DNA from: Oceaniglobus indicus
Lineage (GTDB): Bacteria > Pseudomonadota > Alphaproteobacteria > Rhodobacterales > Rhodobacteraceae
Direction: 5' to 3'
DNA length: 64,000 nucleotides
NCBI RefSeq assembly: GCF_002751875.1
Contig: NZ_NMZM01000001.1
Coordinates: forward strand, 372,001-436,000
The notes below the pieces were generated by a model. It did not search any database and was not told the origin of the DNA. It saw nothing but the letters and a program-made list of their open reading frames with translations. The position numbers and the translations under genes are program-made. Below are positions 46,830-56,019 of the stretch, in pieces (position 1 is the stretch's first letter; each line of letters opens with the position of its first letter).

Positions 46830-47120
46830 TCAGGGCGCCGGCCCGGCGTGCAGGCGCGCAAGAACCAGGCCCAGCGCGGCGGAAAAGACCGGATCGGCCA
46901 ATGACGGTTCCGGGCCGGGCCGGCGGCGCAGCGCGGCGGCCATCAGGCTGCCGTCGCCCCACAGGGGATGCGCACGCCGGTGACGCCTTCGGTGATGGGC
47001 GGCGCGACCCGCTTCGCGCAGCATCCGTTCCAGAACCCACGCCCGCCGGGCCGGCCCGACAGCGCAAAGCACGCGGGCAATCGCCGCCGCATCCCCCAGC
47101 CACGGTGTTTCAAACGGAAA
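46830..47120 (-). CDS. Small GTA-linked protein (DUF7742-like)
   Basis: A basic protein of about 96 residues with the conserved-looking core PWLGDAAAIARVLCAVGPAR, many Arg and His residues (GRAAHHRRRHRRAHPLWGDG) and the LMAAALRR...PSLADP end. The pattern matches small proteins I recall after g15 in Rhodobacteraceae GTA clusters; function unknown. The start is uncertain: TTG here with GAGGG nine bases upstream overlaps g15 by 11 bases, while a GTG eight codons earlier is possible. A still longer frame would overlap g15 by nearly 100 bases. A T5 run follows the stop, which may mark the end of the GTA transcript. Confidence 0.7.
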   Translation of the reverse strand, partial: FPFETPWLGDAAAIARVLCAVGPARRAWVLERMLREAGRAAHHRRRHRRAHPLWGDGSLMAAALRRRPGPEPSLADPVFSAALGLVLARLHAGPAP

Positions 47121-50100
47121 CAACGGTGCGCGCCCTCGGGCCACTGCCAAACGCCTGAGAGACTTGCGCAACCTCGACCGCAAAATTGTCTCCGGCACCG
47201 TCCGCAAGCCGCTGCGCGTTGCTATAGACCCATGTGGGGGCCGTCACCGTTTCTTCCCGCAACACCGCGCCGTTGCGCGTGATCCGCACCGAATACAACT
47301 CCGTGTCCTCGCCCAAGGGCACCTCGAGGGCGTTCCAGCTGTCGCCGTCGATGCGGGTGCGACGGATCCAGTCGATGTGAAAATTCCCCGCCGCGCGCCG
47401 CACCTTCAGATGAACAGGCGCATAGGGTCGCAGCCCCACACCATCGAATGCGCGACGGCTTTGCACATAGACCGGATCATCCACCGCCCGCGCGGCGGTG
47501 CCCACGCGATAGTATCGCGCCAGGCCCAGCGCAGAGCGTTCCAGCGCAATCTGCACCACGGCCGGATCCAGCAGCACCACCCGGCTTCCGACCGGCCATT
47601 CATCGGGCATCACCCCATCGGTGCCCGCCTGACCGCGCAACCGTTGCGACAGGCGATAGGTGCGGGTATCGACCAAGTTCGCTTCGGCAAACTGGAATAC
47701 TTCCCAGGTGTCATCGGTGCCCGATCCGATTGCCATCGCATTGGCGCCCTCAAGCAATCGGGCCATGGTCACCGACTGCAACGCACCTCCCAACAACCGC
47801 ACCTGTAAATCCTCGCCTCGGTCGATCAGCCCACTGGGCGCGCGGAACATCGGCGTCTGGGTGACACCGATCGTGGCAGCCGCGCCGATCAGGCGGTTGA
47901 GGGCATAGCCTTCCTCCAGCGGCGAATCGTAAACCGCAACGACGCCCGGCCAGGGGCGCGCCGTGACCGCCAGATAGGGTGACGTGACCACACCATTACC
48001 GGGCAGGATCGGAAGATCCATGAACACCGGTAGCACCGGCACCGGTGCGACGAAGGGTGACAAGCGCACCGTGCTTTCGACGGCATCGCTGGGCAGATAC
48101 AGCTCGGGCTCGATCCGGACCGCTTCGATCAACTGCTTGCCCGATTGCTCGACATGATCGACGCGGTATCGCCCGCCCCTGATCGCCACGACATCGCCGG
48201 CGCCGGTCTTCAACTGCGACGGCGGCAAGGCAAACCGAAGACGATCCCGCGCCACCCGTGCCTCGGCCAGCCAGCGCTCCACCATTGCCGCGGCTTCGGT
48301 CCGGGTCAGGACCAGCGGAAACTCGGATTGCGACACGGCGACACTGCGTTCATCCGGAAAGATCGCCTCGGCGCCCTGCACATCGAACCCGCCGTCCGCC
48401 GCGATATAGTTGAGACGCAAGCGACCAACCGTTTCCGCTTCGGGGGATCGGACCGACTCGATATCGCCTTCCATGTCATCGCTGGCGACGACACGATCCT
48501 CTGCAATCACGCTGTCGATGTTGCCGTCCCGGCTTCGAAACACCAGCCGCCCGTCACGTTCGATCGCGTCAAAACCATAGGCCAGCATCAGGGGCTGCAG
48601 CTTTGCCCGCGCGCCCGAGCTTTCGGCCAGGTTGTACCCACGCACCACACCCCACAGGGCGTCGACATCGACATCCGTCACACCCGACGTGGCACAAATC
48701 TCGCGCACCACGGACGACAACGCCCGCGCCGTCACCCGCCCGTTCAACCAATGACCACGGGCGTAATTGTCGCCGTCGCTCCAGAGATCCGTATTCCCGG
48801 GAAAAAACGGATAGGGCCGCGCATCCCAGGCCCACGCATGGGCGCGCGACATGTCGACCATTGGGCCGCCATAGGTGTCGGAGACAGGGTTGTTCGCCGC
48901 ATCGCCGTAGAACTCGTTGATCGCCCTCAGGTATTGCATCTGCATGAAATCGTCCCGCCGCCCGTTCGAGTGTTTCGGCAGGGAGGATTCACTGGATTTC
49001 GGATCGAGAAACTTGTTCGGTTCGTTCGTCCCCTTGTCGATCGCCGCACAGCCGTATTCGGTGAACCAGATCGGCTTGCTCTGCGGCACCCAGGACGTTG
49101 GAGTATCGTTGCGCACGCCGTCGATGCGTTCGTGATGGTCGCGCGACCACCAGTTTCTCAGATCCTTGTAGCGAAAAACCCAAGGCTCCGCGTGGGCGCC
49201 GTCGGTAATCGGTGTGCGGCGCTGGACCGCGGCGGCCTCGGGGGCGTGGTAATACCAATCAAACCCTTCACCTCCGGCCACGTTGGCCTTCAGGTAATCC
49301 AGGTCATAGATCGATCCGAACGCCGCATCCGCATGGTCGTCGCCATCGCGCCAATCCGACAGCGGCATGTAGTTGTCGATACCGATGAAGTCGACGTTCG
49401 CATCGGCCCACAGCGGATCAAGATGGAAATGGACATTGTCGGTGCCATCCTGGGGATGGTACCCGAAATACTCGGTCCAATCCGCCGCATAGCTGATCTT
49501 CACCTGCGGCCCCAGGATCGCGCGCACGTCCGCGGCCAAGCGGCGCAATGCCGCGACCGCCGGAAAGCTGTCATCGGCGCCGCGAACCTGGGTCAGACCC
49601 CGCAATTCCGACCCGATCAGAAACGCCGAAACACCGCCCGCCAAGGCGCACAGATGCGCATAATGCAGGATGAACCGGCGATAGCTGAACTCGGCAGGCC
49701 CCGAATAGACCACCACCCCGTTGGACACCGTGAAATCCGATACCTGCGCCGCACCGAAGAACGCCTGAACCTCGACCTCGGCACCGAACGTCCGGTCGAC
49801 CGTGCCCACCCGGCCCGGCGCGTGGCTCAGCGTGATGCGTCCCCGCCACGGCAGGACCGGCTGACCGCCAGCGTCGGAGTAGGGATCCGGCAGACCGTTG
49901 TTCGCCAGTTGTGTCATCAGGATGAAAGGATAGAACGTGACAGCCTTGCCCGCGGCCGTCAGCGCGCGGATCCCCTCGACGACCGACTGATCGGTGGGGG
50001 TGCCGCCATAAACGAGGCGGCCGTCCTGTTGCGGAAGACAATCCGCCGTCGCCCGCGTGACGCCGCTGACGGTCCAGGGCATCATCGGAACATCGAACTC

Positions 50101-51015
50101 TGCCTGCTCGACCATCGGGCGCACGCTGCAGAACGAACACCGCAAATCGTTACCGAACCACGACACCACCAGCGAGGCCGCGTCGCACGCCGGCAGCTCG
50201 CGCTGCAACGCATCCACGGACACGGCGAAGTCGGTGGTCCCGAGGGGCGAATTGACGTTGATCGCCTTGCTGACACCGGGCTCCTGCTCGAAATAGACAG
50301 GGGTGGTTGCCAGCGCGTATTCCCCCGTGCCCGGGATGACCGAAACCGCCCGGATCATGTGCGTCAGGTCTTCGGGCGGATGGTCGGCCGGTTTGGGTTC
50401 TGGGCGCATGACCTCGAAGCTGAACTGCGGCACGCGGTTGCCATAGGGCGTCAGATCAAGGTCTTCGATCACCACATAGGCGATGCCGCGGTATCCCGGC
50501 GCCATGTAGGGGCCTTCGACGGCCTCGATCTTGGGGTCCGACAGTTGATCCTCGCTGCCCGGATACACGCGCAGCGTCAGCCCCTCCAGCGTGGCTTCGG
50601 CGCCGTCGATCCAGACCCGGCCGATGCCGGAAATCTCGCCCTCGCACAGTGCAATGGCCAGGGACACCGAATAGGCATAGCTGGTGACGCTGGGTGTGCT
50701 GGGCGCGCCCTTGCCGCCACCGGTGGTCGTGGCCGTCTCCGAAAACTGCGTGGCCCAGATGATCTGTCCGCCGATCCGGGTGCGTCCGTGAACCTGCGCC
50801 ACGGGCGATCCGACACCGGCACCGGTCAGGCGAAACCGCTCGACCTTGCCGGTCTCGACCGCGTGGCTGCCGGCGCCCAGGATGCTCTGGTCGATGACCC
50901 GGCCCAAGGTGGCGCCGACGGCCCGGCCGATGACGACAGAAGACAGGCCCAGAACACCGCCCCCAAGGGACGCCCCGGCCGCCGCGCCGATTGCGGAAAG
51001 AACAAGAGTGGCCAT
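47110..51015 (-). CDS. GTA g15: host-specificity / tail-tip megatron protein
   Basis: A 1301-residue tail-tip protein. The N-terminus is a hydrophobic glycine/alanine-rich segment (LVLSAIGAAAGASLGGG). A large central region has a TIM-barrel glycoside-hydrolase-like fold (FIGIDNYMPLSDWRDGDDHA, KPIWFTEYGCAAIDKG), and the C-terminal part is a phage tail hub/tail-fibre-like domain. In RcGTA this protein forms the tip that contacts the recipient and helps cross the envelope. It is full length, with GGAGG six bases before the ATG. The 99-base gap before it (to g14) holds nothing else that I can identify. Confidence 0.95.
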   Translation of the reverse strand: MATLVLSAIGAAAGASLGGGVLGLSSVVIGRAVGATLGRVIDQSILGAGSHAVETGKVERFRLTGAGVGSPVAQVHGRTRIGGQIIWATQFSETATTTGGGKGAPSTPSVTSYAYSVSLAIALCEGEISGIGRVWIDGAEATLEGLTLRVYPGSEDQLSDPKIEAVEGPYMAPGYRGIAYVVIEDLDLTPYGNRVPQFSFEVMRPEPKPADHPPEDLTHMIRAVSVIPGTGEYALATTPVYFEQEPGVSKAINVNSPLGTTDFAVSVDALQRELPACDAASLVVSWFGNDLRCSFCSVRPMVEQAEFDVPMMPWTVSGVTRATADCLPQQDGRLVYGGTPTDQSVVEGIRALTAAGKAVTFYPFILMTQLANNGLPDPYSDAGGQPVLPWRGRITLSHAPGRVGTVDRTFGAEVEVQAFFGAAQVSDFTVSNGVVVYSGPAEFSYRRFILHYAHLCALAGGVSAFLIGSELRGLTQVRGADDSFPAVAALRRLAADVRAILGPQVKISYAADWTEYFGYHPQDGTDNVHFHLDPLWADANVDFIGIDNYMPLSDWRDGDDHADAAFGSIYDLDYLKANVAGGEGFDWYYHAPEAAAVQRRTPITDGAHAEPWVFRYKDLRNWWSRDHHERIDGVRNDTPTSWVPQSKPIWFTEYGCAAIDKGTNEPNKFLDPKSSESSLPKHSNGRRDDFMQMQYLRAINEFYGDAANNPVSDTYGGPMVDMSRAHAWAWDARPYPFFPGNTDLWSDGDNYARGHWLNGRVTARALSSVVREICATSGVTDVDVDALWGVVRGYNLAESSGARAKLQPLMLAYGFDAIERDGRLVFRSRDGNIDSVIAEDRVVASDDMEGDIESVRSPEAETVGRLRLNYIAADGGFDVQGAEAIFPDERSVAVSQSEFPLVLTRTEAAAMVERWLAEARVARDRLRFALPPSQLKTGAGDVVAIRGGRYRVDHVEQSGKQLIEAVRIEPELYLPSDAVESTVRLSPFVAPVPVLPVFMDLPILPGNGVVTSPYLAVTARPWPGVVAVYDSPLEEGYALNRLIGAAATIGVTQTPMFRAPSGLIDRGEDLQVRLLGGALQSVTMARLLEGANAMAIGSGTDDTWEVFQFAEANLVDTRTYRLSQRLRGQAGTDGVMPDEWPVGSRVVLLDPAVVQIALERSALGLARYYRVGTAARAVDDPVYVQSRRAFDGVGLRPYAPVHLKVRRAAGNFHIDWIRRTRIDGDSWNALEVPLGEDTELYSVRITRNGAVLREETVTAPTWVYSNAQRLADGAGDNFAVEVAQVSQAFGSGPRARTVVSV

Positions 51016-51114
51016 GAGTGCCTCCGTGATGGGAATACGGGACTGCTGCCCGCGCAGTGGTGATCGCGCGCCGGATGAAGGCGCACGACGATGATGCGGA
51101 ACGAACGGCGCGCC

Positions 51115-51543
51115 TCAGGGAAAGGCGAACCGCGCCACGATGCGGCGGCGCCAGGGCGCGCTCAGCGGGCTCTCGACCACGCCATGTCCGCTGTAGGCAT
51201 GGATGAAGGTCGCGGCGTCACCGGTGTCCGCGACAATGCCCAGGTGCTTGGCGACACCGGCCGCGCGCATGCGGAACAGGATCACGTCGCCGGAATCCAA
51301 GCCGTCGATCGGGCGTGCAATCAGATGCGCCCGTGCCTTGGCCCAGAGACGCTCTTCCTGGACGGATTCGGACCAATCCGGGGTATAGGCCGGAACCGCT
51401 TCGGGTTCGGCGCCGTGAAGCGTGCGCCAGACACCGCGGATCAGACCCAGACAATCGGCGCCCGCCCCTTGGCAGGACGCCTGGTGCAAATAGGGGGTGC
51501 CGATCCAGGCACGCGCCGCCGCAACCGCCAATGCGCCGCTCAT
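51115..51543 (-). CDS. GTA g14: NlpC/P60-type cell-wall peptidase
   Basis: A 142-residue cysteine peptidase of the NlpC/P60 fold that cuts peptidoglycan peptides during DNA entry. The catalytic Cys31 is in GADCLGLIRG and the His100 in AKHLGIVAD; both are intact. ARAWIGTPYLHQ near the N-terminus is typical. Its ATG overlaps the stop of g13 as ATGA, which fixes the start and rejects a longer frame. Confidence 0.95.
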   Translation of the reverse strand: MSGALAVAAARAWIGTPYLHQASCQGAGADCLGLIRGVWRTLHGAEPEAVPAYTPDWSESVQEERLWAKARAHLIARPIDGLDSGDVILFRMRAAGVAKHLGIVADTGDAATFIHAYSGHGVVESPLSAPWRRRIVARFAFP

Positions 51544-52427
51544 CGCTTCAGGCTCCCGCCGGAATTGTCGCCCGAGCGTTTCGGATAGGCCAGCATCCAG
51601 TCCTCTCCCGGGATATCGGGGAAACCCCGGAAATTCAGGCGGTTGTTGAACTTCAGGCGGCACGTCTCGAACCGCTTGTCACACCCCGCCTCGATCCGGA
51701 TCATGTCGCCCGGACGAATGTCGGCACGGATCGCTTCCCAGATCTCGATCTCGCGCCCGGTGCCCGTCAGCCGGTCATTCTTGACGATCGACACGATCCC
51801 GGCTGCCGCGCCCGTCTTCACGATCAGCCGGCCCTTTTCGAACCATCGATCCGCAAAGCCGTCCAGCGCGGCAAACCGGAACGTCTTGCGCCCGTCGACC
51901 TCGACAACCGCCAGCGTCGTCGAATAGCCGGGCGCATCCAGATCCACACGACACTGCCGATCGCCCAGAACCGCAGCACAGGGCGCCTGATAGATCCGTC
52001 CCTGCGGCTGGTTCAGCGCCTCGGTCAGGCCGCGCAGCTCGGCCCGGAACGCCCCGCCCGCGCGGGTGATTTCGCCCAACGTCCCGCGGAACTGCATGAC
52101 CCGCTGGCCGGTGTCCTGCCAATTCACAAGCCAGGCGCGCACCACGGCACCGTCGAACCGCCCGGCCAGTATGTCGGCCTCGCTGACGGACATGTCCGAC
52201 AGAACACCGATCGCCTCGGTGTTGTCCACGGCAAGTCCGGTCGTCTGTTCGAGCGCGCGCGCCGACAACCCGCCATTGGCCAGAAAGTCGATCCCCTCGA
52301 AGGTCAGGTTTCCGTCGTGATCCGTGAAGCCATAGCTTTCGCCGTCCGGCCGGGCCACATGCCAGCACCGACAGACCGTCGTGATCCCGCTTGCCAAGTG
52401 GGTCTGAAACTCTGCGGAAAGCGCCAT
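51540..52427 (-). CDS. GTA g13: hub protein (DUF2163), Fe-S cysteines
   Basis: A 295-residue tail hub protein. Four cysteines, C150, C159, C249 and C256 (APCAAVLGDRQC and AGCDKRFETC), match the set that binds an iron-sulfur cluster in the RcGTA hub and in related siphophage tails. Other segments, such as YGFTDHDGNLTFEG, are typical of DUF2163. It is coupled to g12 by TGATG and to g14 by ATGA. Length is normal. Confidence 0.95.
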   Translation of the reverse strand: MALSAEFQTHLASGITTVCRCWHVARPDGESYGFTDHDGNLTFEGIDFLANGGLSARALEQTTGLAVDNTEAIGVLSDMSVSEADILAGRFDGAVVRAWLVNWQDTGQRVMQFRGTLGEITRAGGAFRAELRGLTEALNQPQGRIYQAPCAAVLGDRQCRVDLDAPGYSTTLAVVEVDGRKTFRFAALDGFADRWFEKGRLIVKTGAAAGIVSIVKNDRLTGTGREIEIWEAIRADIRPGDMIRIEAGCDKRFETCRLKFNNRLNFRGFPDIPGEDWMLAYPKRSGDNSGGSLKR

Positions 52428-53059
52428 CAGATCCGCACCTCGACCACTGGCACGCTGGGCACCGTTCCTGCCTTGAAACTGGCCACCGATGTCTGGATCT
52501 CGTCGGTATCGAAACGCACCGGCACGTCGAATTCGAAACCCGCCGTGATCTCGGCGCCGTCCGGCGGCACCTCATAAAGCGTCACCAGTCCGCTGGTCGT
52601 ATCCAAGTCGAAATGCACGCCCTGGCGCAACAGATCCCCCTCAAGTCCCAGGGTGACGCTGCCCGCGACCGGCTTGGCGATGGGGCGCACATAGGGATGG
52701 TCACCGGCTTCATAGGTCTTGCGCAGGGTGAAAGTGGTCGTGACCCCGTCACCATGGCCGATCACCTGGTCCCCGTAATCGGGCTCATGACTGGCCCGAC
52801 ATGACTTAAAATCTGCCCAGTCCTTCCAGCGGAACCCGAACATCCTTGCGCGGCGTGCCTCGAAGAACGCGATCAGCGCGCCGATATCGTCCAGCGACCG
52901 CATGCCCAGCCCCGCGTCATAGCGGCGGCGCGAATGGGCCCAAGGGGTGTTGCGTTCTTCAAAGCCGTTGGCCAGCGTCACGATCTCGGTGCGCCGTTCC
53001 GGACCGCCGACAGACCCAAAGCTGAGGTTTGCCGGAAAGCGTATGTCGTGAAATTCCAT
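52427..53059 (-). CDS. GTA g12: distal tail protein (DUF2460)
   Basis: A 210-residue distal tail protein that joins the tail tube to the baseplate hub. The opening MEFHDIRFPANLSFGSVGGP and the later ARMFGFRWKDWADFKS and GFEFDVPVRFDTD are characteristic of the DUF2460 family. It starts 10 bases after g11 and ends in a TGATG overlap with g13. Confidence 0.94.
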   Translation of the reverse strand: MEFHDIRFPANLSFGSVGGPERRTEIVTLANGFEERNTPWAHSRRRYDAGLGMRSLDDIGALIAFFEARRARMFGFRWKDWADFKSCRASHEPDYGDQVIGHGDGVTTTFTLRKTYEAGDHPYVRPIAKPVAGSVTLGLEGDLLRQGVHFDLDTTSGLVTLYEVPPDGAEITAGFEFDVPVRFDTDEIQTSVASFKAGTVPSVPVVEVRI

Positions 53060-53069
53060 CGTGTGCTCC

Positions 53070-53729
53070 TCAGCGGTTGCGTTGTCCCTGGCCCAATGCG
53101 CGACCCATGCGTGCCGCGATCTGGCTCTGGCTGCGTTGAAATCCCTGTACGTCTGGTGTCGTGATGTTCATCACCACGTTGATCGGCGCCGCATTTCCGG
53201 CCGCGCGAACGCCCAGCCGCCCGTCGGCGCCACGCGACAGCGGCATGATGGCCTCGGGCCCGGCTTCGCCCATCAGGCCCGTGCCGCCGCGCATCGGGAA
53301 GGTGACCGGCGAGGATACGACGCCGCCCTTGGCGAAGGGCATCACACGACCCTGGGTGAAGGACGCGCCATCCTTGAAGGGCAGCAGACCGTTGACCAAG
53401 CTTTCGACGCCTTCGGCCAACAGCCCGCCGAAATGCCCCGCCACGGGTCGCACGGCGGCGCCATAGGCGGCATCGACCATCGACGTCGCCACATCCTTCA
53501 GCGCGTCAGACAACTTCAGCCCATCGAAGATCAAACCGTCGAAGGCCCGCTTCAACCCACGCGAGATGCCGCCGCTCAGCACGGCGACTTCGCGGCCGGT
53601 ATCGGCCACCGTGGATTGCATCCGTCGCATTTCGGTATCGAATGCGGCGGCGATCACGCTTGCGCCGCCCAACGTCGTCTCCAACGTCAGGATCTGATCT
53701 TCCAGATCACCTATCTCGTCCGTGTCCAT
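53070..53729 (-). CDS. GTA g11: tail tape measure protein
   Basis: A 219-residue, very short tape measure protein, in keeping with the short tail of GTA particles; full phages have 600-1500 residues here. The N-terminal half is helical (IGDLEDQILTLETTLGGAS). The second half has the conserved FAKGGVVSSPVTFPM and LMGEAGPEAIMPLSRGADGR segments. The C-terminus ends in NITTPDVQGFQRSQSQ. It overlaps the end of g10.1 by 23 bases. Confidence 0.94.
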   Translation of the reverse strand: MDTDEIGDLEDQILTLETTLGGASVIAAAFDTEMRRMQSTVADTGREVAVLSGGISRGLKRAFDGLIFDGLKLSDALKDVATSMVDAAYGAAVRPVAGHFGGLLAEGVESLVNGLLPFKDGASFTQGRVMPFAKGGVVSSPVTFPMRGGTGLMGEAGPEAIMPLSRGADGRLGVRAAGNAAPINVVMNITTPDVQGFQRSQSQIAARMGRALGQGQRNR

Positions 53730-53934
53730 GTTCGTCCACTCCGTTGCTCATCGGGTCCGCGTCCGGAAATCGCGCCGCCAGGGCGTCAAGTCCCGCACGG
53801 CCCATCGGTGCCGGCCCGTCGCGGCCCAGCATCATCATCAGTTCCGCCGGGGTCAGGGCCCAGAACGCGTCCGGCGACAGGCCCCGCCCGCGGATCCCGG
53901 CCCGCATCAGGCCGGGCCAGTCAAAGCCCGCCAT
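53707..53934 (-). CDS. GTA g10.1: small tail assembly protein
   Basis: A 75-residue protein of the small family between g10 and g11 of RcGTA (rcc01693-like), probably the second product of the tail assembly chaperone region, which in phages arises by frameshift and here is a separate overlapping gene. The core is FDWPGLMRAGIRGRGLSPDA and AFWALTPAELMMMLG. It overlaps g10 by 14 bases and g11 by 23, so all three are tightly coupled. The start was set at MAGFDWPG; the longer frame has no support. Confidence 0.88.
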   Translation of the reverse strand: MAGFDWPGLMRAGIRGRGLSPDAFWALTPAELMMMLGRDGPAPMGRAGLDALAARFPDADPMSNGVDEHGHGRDR

Positions 53935-54259
53935 CGCGGTCCCCCGGAACGGCGAACGCGCGAGCCAACAGAACACCAGCCACACGCGCCGCCTCGACCG
54001 GGCCACCGCCGATGTCCGCACTCAGCAGATCGGCGGTGGTGCCACGCCAGCCGCCGCCGCGCAGGCCCGCGACGATCAGCGTCAGCACGTCGCGCGTCGA
54101 AAACTGCCCTCGCTCGAACCGTTCGATAAGCTCGACCAGCGTGCCGGCTGCCAACGACGCCTCCAGTTCGGCCAGCGCGCCCAGTGTCAGCTTGGCAATC
54201 TGTCGCTTGCCATCGATGACCAGTGCGGCTTCGCCCGCCCAGGGGTTACCGGCGCTCAC
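53921..54259 (-). CDS. GTA g10: tail assembly chaperone
   Basis: A 112-residue protein of the GTA gp10 family, the first tail chaperone protein that coats the tape measure during assembly. NPWAGEAALVIDGKRQIAKL and LGALAELEASLAAGTLVELI are typical. The GTG start forms GTGA with the stop of g9. It ends by overlapping g10.1 by 14 bases. Confidence 0.92.
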   Translation of the reverse strand: MSAGNPWAGEAALVIDGKRQIAKLTLGALAELEASLAAGTLVELIERFERGQFSTRDVLTLIVAGLRGGGWRGTTADLLSADIGGGPVEAARVAGVLLARAFAVPGDRDGGL

Positions 54260-54669
54260 AGTGCAACAAAGTCCATCACGCCGGCCGAGGCCAAGGCGAT
54301 CTCATAGGTGGCTTCGCCGTTGTGCGATCCGGCGTATTCCAGCGATGTGATCTGGAACGGGCCGGTAACCGTGCCGAAATCCGGAATGATGACCTGGAAA
54401 TCGGGTGTCAGCCCGTCAAAGAACACCTGCCGCGCCCGCAGGTCGGTGTCGCTGTCCTTGAAGATGCCCGACCCCGAGATCGAGGCCGATTTGACGCCCG
54501 CCCCCGACAGCAACTCACGCCATCCGCCGCCGGATTCCAGCGATGTCACATCGACGCTTTCCGCGTTGAATGAAACCCGTGTCGCACGCAGGCCCGCGAC
54601 GGTTTCGAATTGCCCGTCCCCCGTAAGGTCCAGCTTAAGAAGAAGATCCTTGCCGTTCTGTGCAGCCAT
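54256..54669 (-). CDS. GTA g9: major tail tube protein
   Basis: A 137-residue tail tube protein of the major-tail-protein 2 type. It begins MAAQNGKDLLLKLDLTGDGQ and has the beta-strand-rich core FNAESVDVTSLESGGGWREL and GSHNGEATYEIALASAG. GGAG lies nine bases upstream of the ATG, while the longer frame adds residues overlapping g8. The clear ribosome site suits a protein needed in many copies. Confidence 0.94.
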   Translation of the reverse strand: MAAQNGKDLLLKLDLTGDGQFETVAGLRATRVSFNAESVDVTSLESGGGWRELLSGAGVKSASISGSGIFKDSDTDLRARQVFFDGLTPDFQVIIPDFGTVTGPFQITSLEYAGSHNGEATYEIALASAGVMDFVAL

Positions 54670-54695
54670 GTCGCTCACTCCGTTCGTTGAATTGT

Positions 54696-55106
54696 TCAGA
54701 TGTCTTGGGTCTGGATGCGAAACCGCAGGTCGATCCGCCGCTGATCGCCACCCCGGATCCGCCGCGCACGCGCCTTGAGAAACCAAAGTCCGACGACGCG
54801 CCCCCGCTCCAGGGTCAGGCCGGGCGCCAGGATCGCGTCGCTGATCGCCACGGCGGCGGATTTCGCACGGGAAAAGCCGGGGGCATCGGAAACGACGCTG
54901 ATCGTCACATCATGCAGCGCACCGCCGCTGTCACCGTCGGACCGGTCGCGCACGTCTTCTTCGCCCAGGGTCACATAGACGGCGGGCGGCACGCCGGGCG
55001 GCACCGCGTCATAAACTTCCGACCCGACGAGATCCGACAAGCCGGGATCGCCGGACAGCCTTTGAAACAGGGCAATCTGAACGGCGTTCGATGTCGCATA
55101 GCTCAT
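54696..55106 (-). CDS. GTA g8: tail terminator (DUF3168)
   Basis: A 136-residue tail terminator protein. SYATSNAVQIALFQRLSGDP and the VYDAVPPGVPPAVYVTLGEE segment are typical of DUF3168; the C-terminus has the RIDLRFRIQTQDI strand. It overlaps g7 by ATGA and is followed 26 bases on by g9. Confidence 0.93.
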   Translation of the reverse strand: MSYATSNAVQIALFQRLSGDPGLSDLVGSEVYDAVPPGVPPAVYVTLGEEDVRDRSDGDSGGALHDVTISVVSDAPGFSRAKSAAVAISDAILAPGLTLERGRVVGLWFLKARARRIRGGDQRRIDLRFRIQTQDI

Positions 55107-55438
55107 ATCGCAAGCTCCTCGTGGGCGTTGCAGGTCAGGAATCTGCCGTCTTGCGTTTCACTGACCGCATCGATGACGAACAGGCGCCCGCCTTCGCGAA
55201 ATCGCTGCCCCGCGCGCGGGCGCGAAGGCGCCCCCTGAACCGCACCGCGCACCGTGATCCGCACACCAAGACGCGACAACGCCACATCCTGGCCGCTCGT
55301 CTCGCGACCGGTGCCGGGCCGAACGCTGGCCCAGATCTGGCCAAGCGGAGTCCATATGCCCTGATGCCCGCCCGCGCCGTCCGGCACGCGTTGGAGGGTC
55401 TCCAGCGTCATCCGCCGGTTCAGAACAACGCCGCCCAT
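55103..55438 (-). CDS. GTA g7: head closure (stopper) protein
   Basis: A 111-residue head-tail joining protein of the SPP1 gp16-like stopper family. It has LNRRMTLETLQRVPDGAGGH, GQIWASVRPGTGRE and the C-terminal LFVIDAVSETQDGRFLTC. The ATG overlaps the g6 stop as TGATG; a GTG one codon earlier would give GTGA. It seals the DNA-filled head before tail attachment. Confidence 0.92.
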   Translation of the reverse strand: MGGVVLNRRMTLETLQRVPDGAGGHQGIWTPLGQIWASVRPGTGRETSGQDVALSRLGVRITVRGAVQGAPSRPRAGQRFREGGRLFVIDAVSETQDGRFLTCNAHEELAI

Positions 55439-56019
55439 CACGACCGTCCCCCAAGACGCATGGGGCGATGCCGTGACAACAGCATCACAACCGCGTCGGG
55501 CATCCCCGCTTCGCCGCCGTCGCGCGCCTCGTAAAAAGAAGCAGTCAGCATCAAGACCGCTTTTGCCATGTCCGCCGGCACCTGCGAAAAGGCGGCATAT
55601 CCCGCGCTGAAGCCGACTTCGGCACGCCCCGCCAGCGGGATCCGAGGCAAGGAATAGCCAGCAGAGATCAGCAGCGGCCGGTGGTCGTCGCGGATCAAGC
55701 GATAGCCCTCGGCGGGAACCACAGCCTCATGACCCGCCCGATCGAAGATCGCCAGCCGGGTCACGGCGACGACCGGCGCCAGCGGCAAAACCAGCCGTGA
55801 CAGATCGCGCCATTCGGCAATCGTCAGCAGGAACTCGCGCGCCAGGATCGCCTTGGCGCAATACGCCTCGCAACTGGCCAGGGCGGCCCGCAGACAGCTT
55901 TCCAGGACCGGATCCTGCAAGCCGTCGTCGCCAAACCCCGTTCCAAGGCGCAGATGATCGCGAAATCCAGCGATCGGCAGCATTTCAGTCGGTATTGCAG
56001 TCTTTTCGACCAGATTCAT
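55438..56019 (-). CDS. GTA g6: head-tail connector (adaptor) protein
   Basis: A 193-residue adaptor of the HK97 gp6-like family, binding below the portal. Helices LESCLRAALASCEAYCAKAI and AKAVLMLTASFYEARDG frame a central beta region (FLLTIAEWRDLSRLVLPLAP). GGAGA lies seven bases before the ATG. The gene follows the 170-base gap after g5 that holds a strong hairpin, and begins the adaptor-stopper-terminator block. Confidence 0.93.
   Translation of the reverse strand: MNLVEKTAIPTEMLPIAGFRDHLRLGTGFGDDGLQDPVLESCLRAALASCEAYCAKAILAREFLLTIAEWRDLSRLVLPLAPVVAVTRLAIFDRAGHEAVVPAEGYRLIRDDHRPLLISAGYSLPRIPLAGRAEVGFSAGYAAFSQVPADMAKAVLMLTASFYEARDGGEAGMPDAVVMLLSRHRPMRLGGRS

Noticed and set aside
48145-51063. 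Long open frame of 972 codons on the plus strand opposite g15
   Set aside because: It lies exactly antisense to the well-supported megatron gene and is low-complexity and rich in Arg, His and Pro. This is a GC-driven shadow frame.
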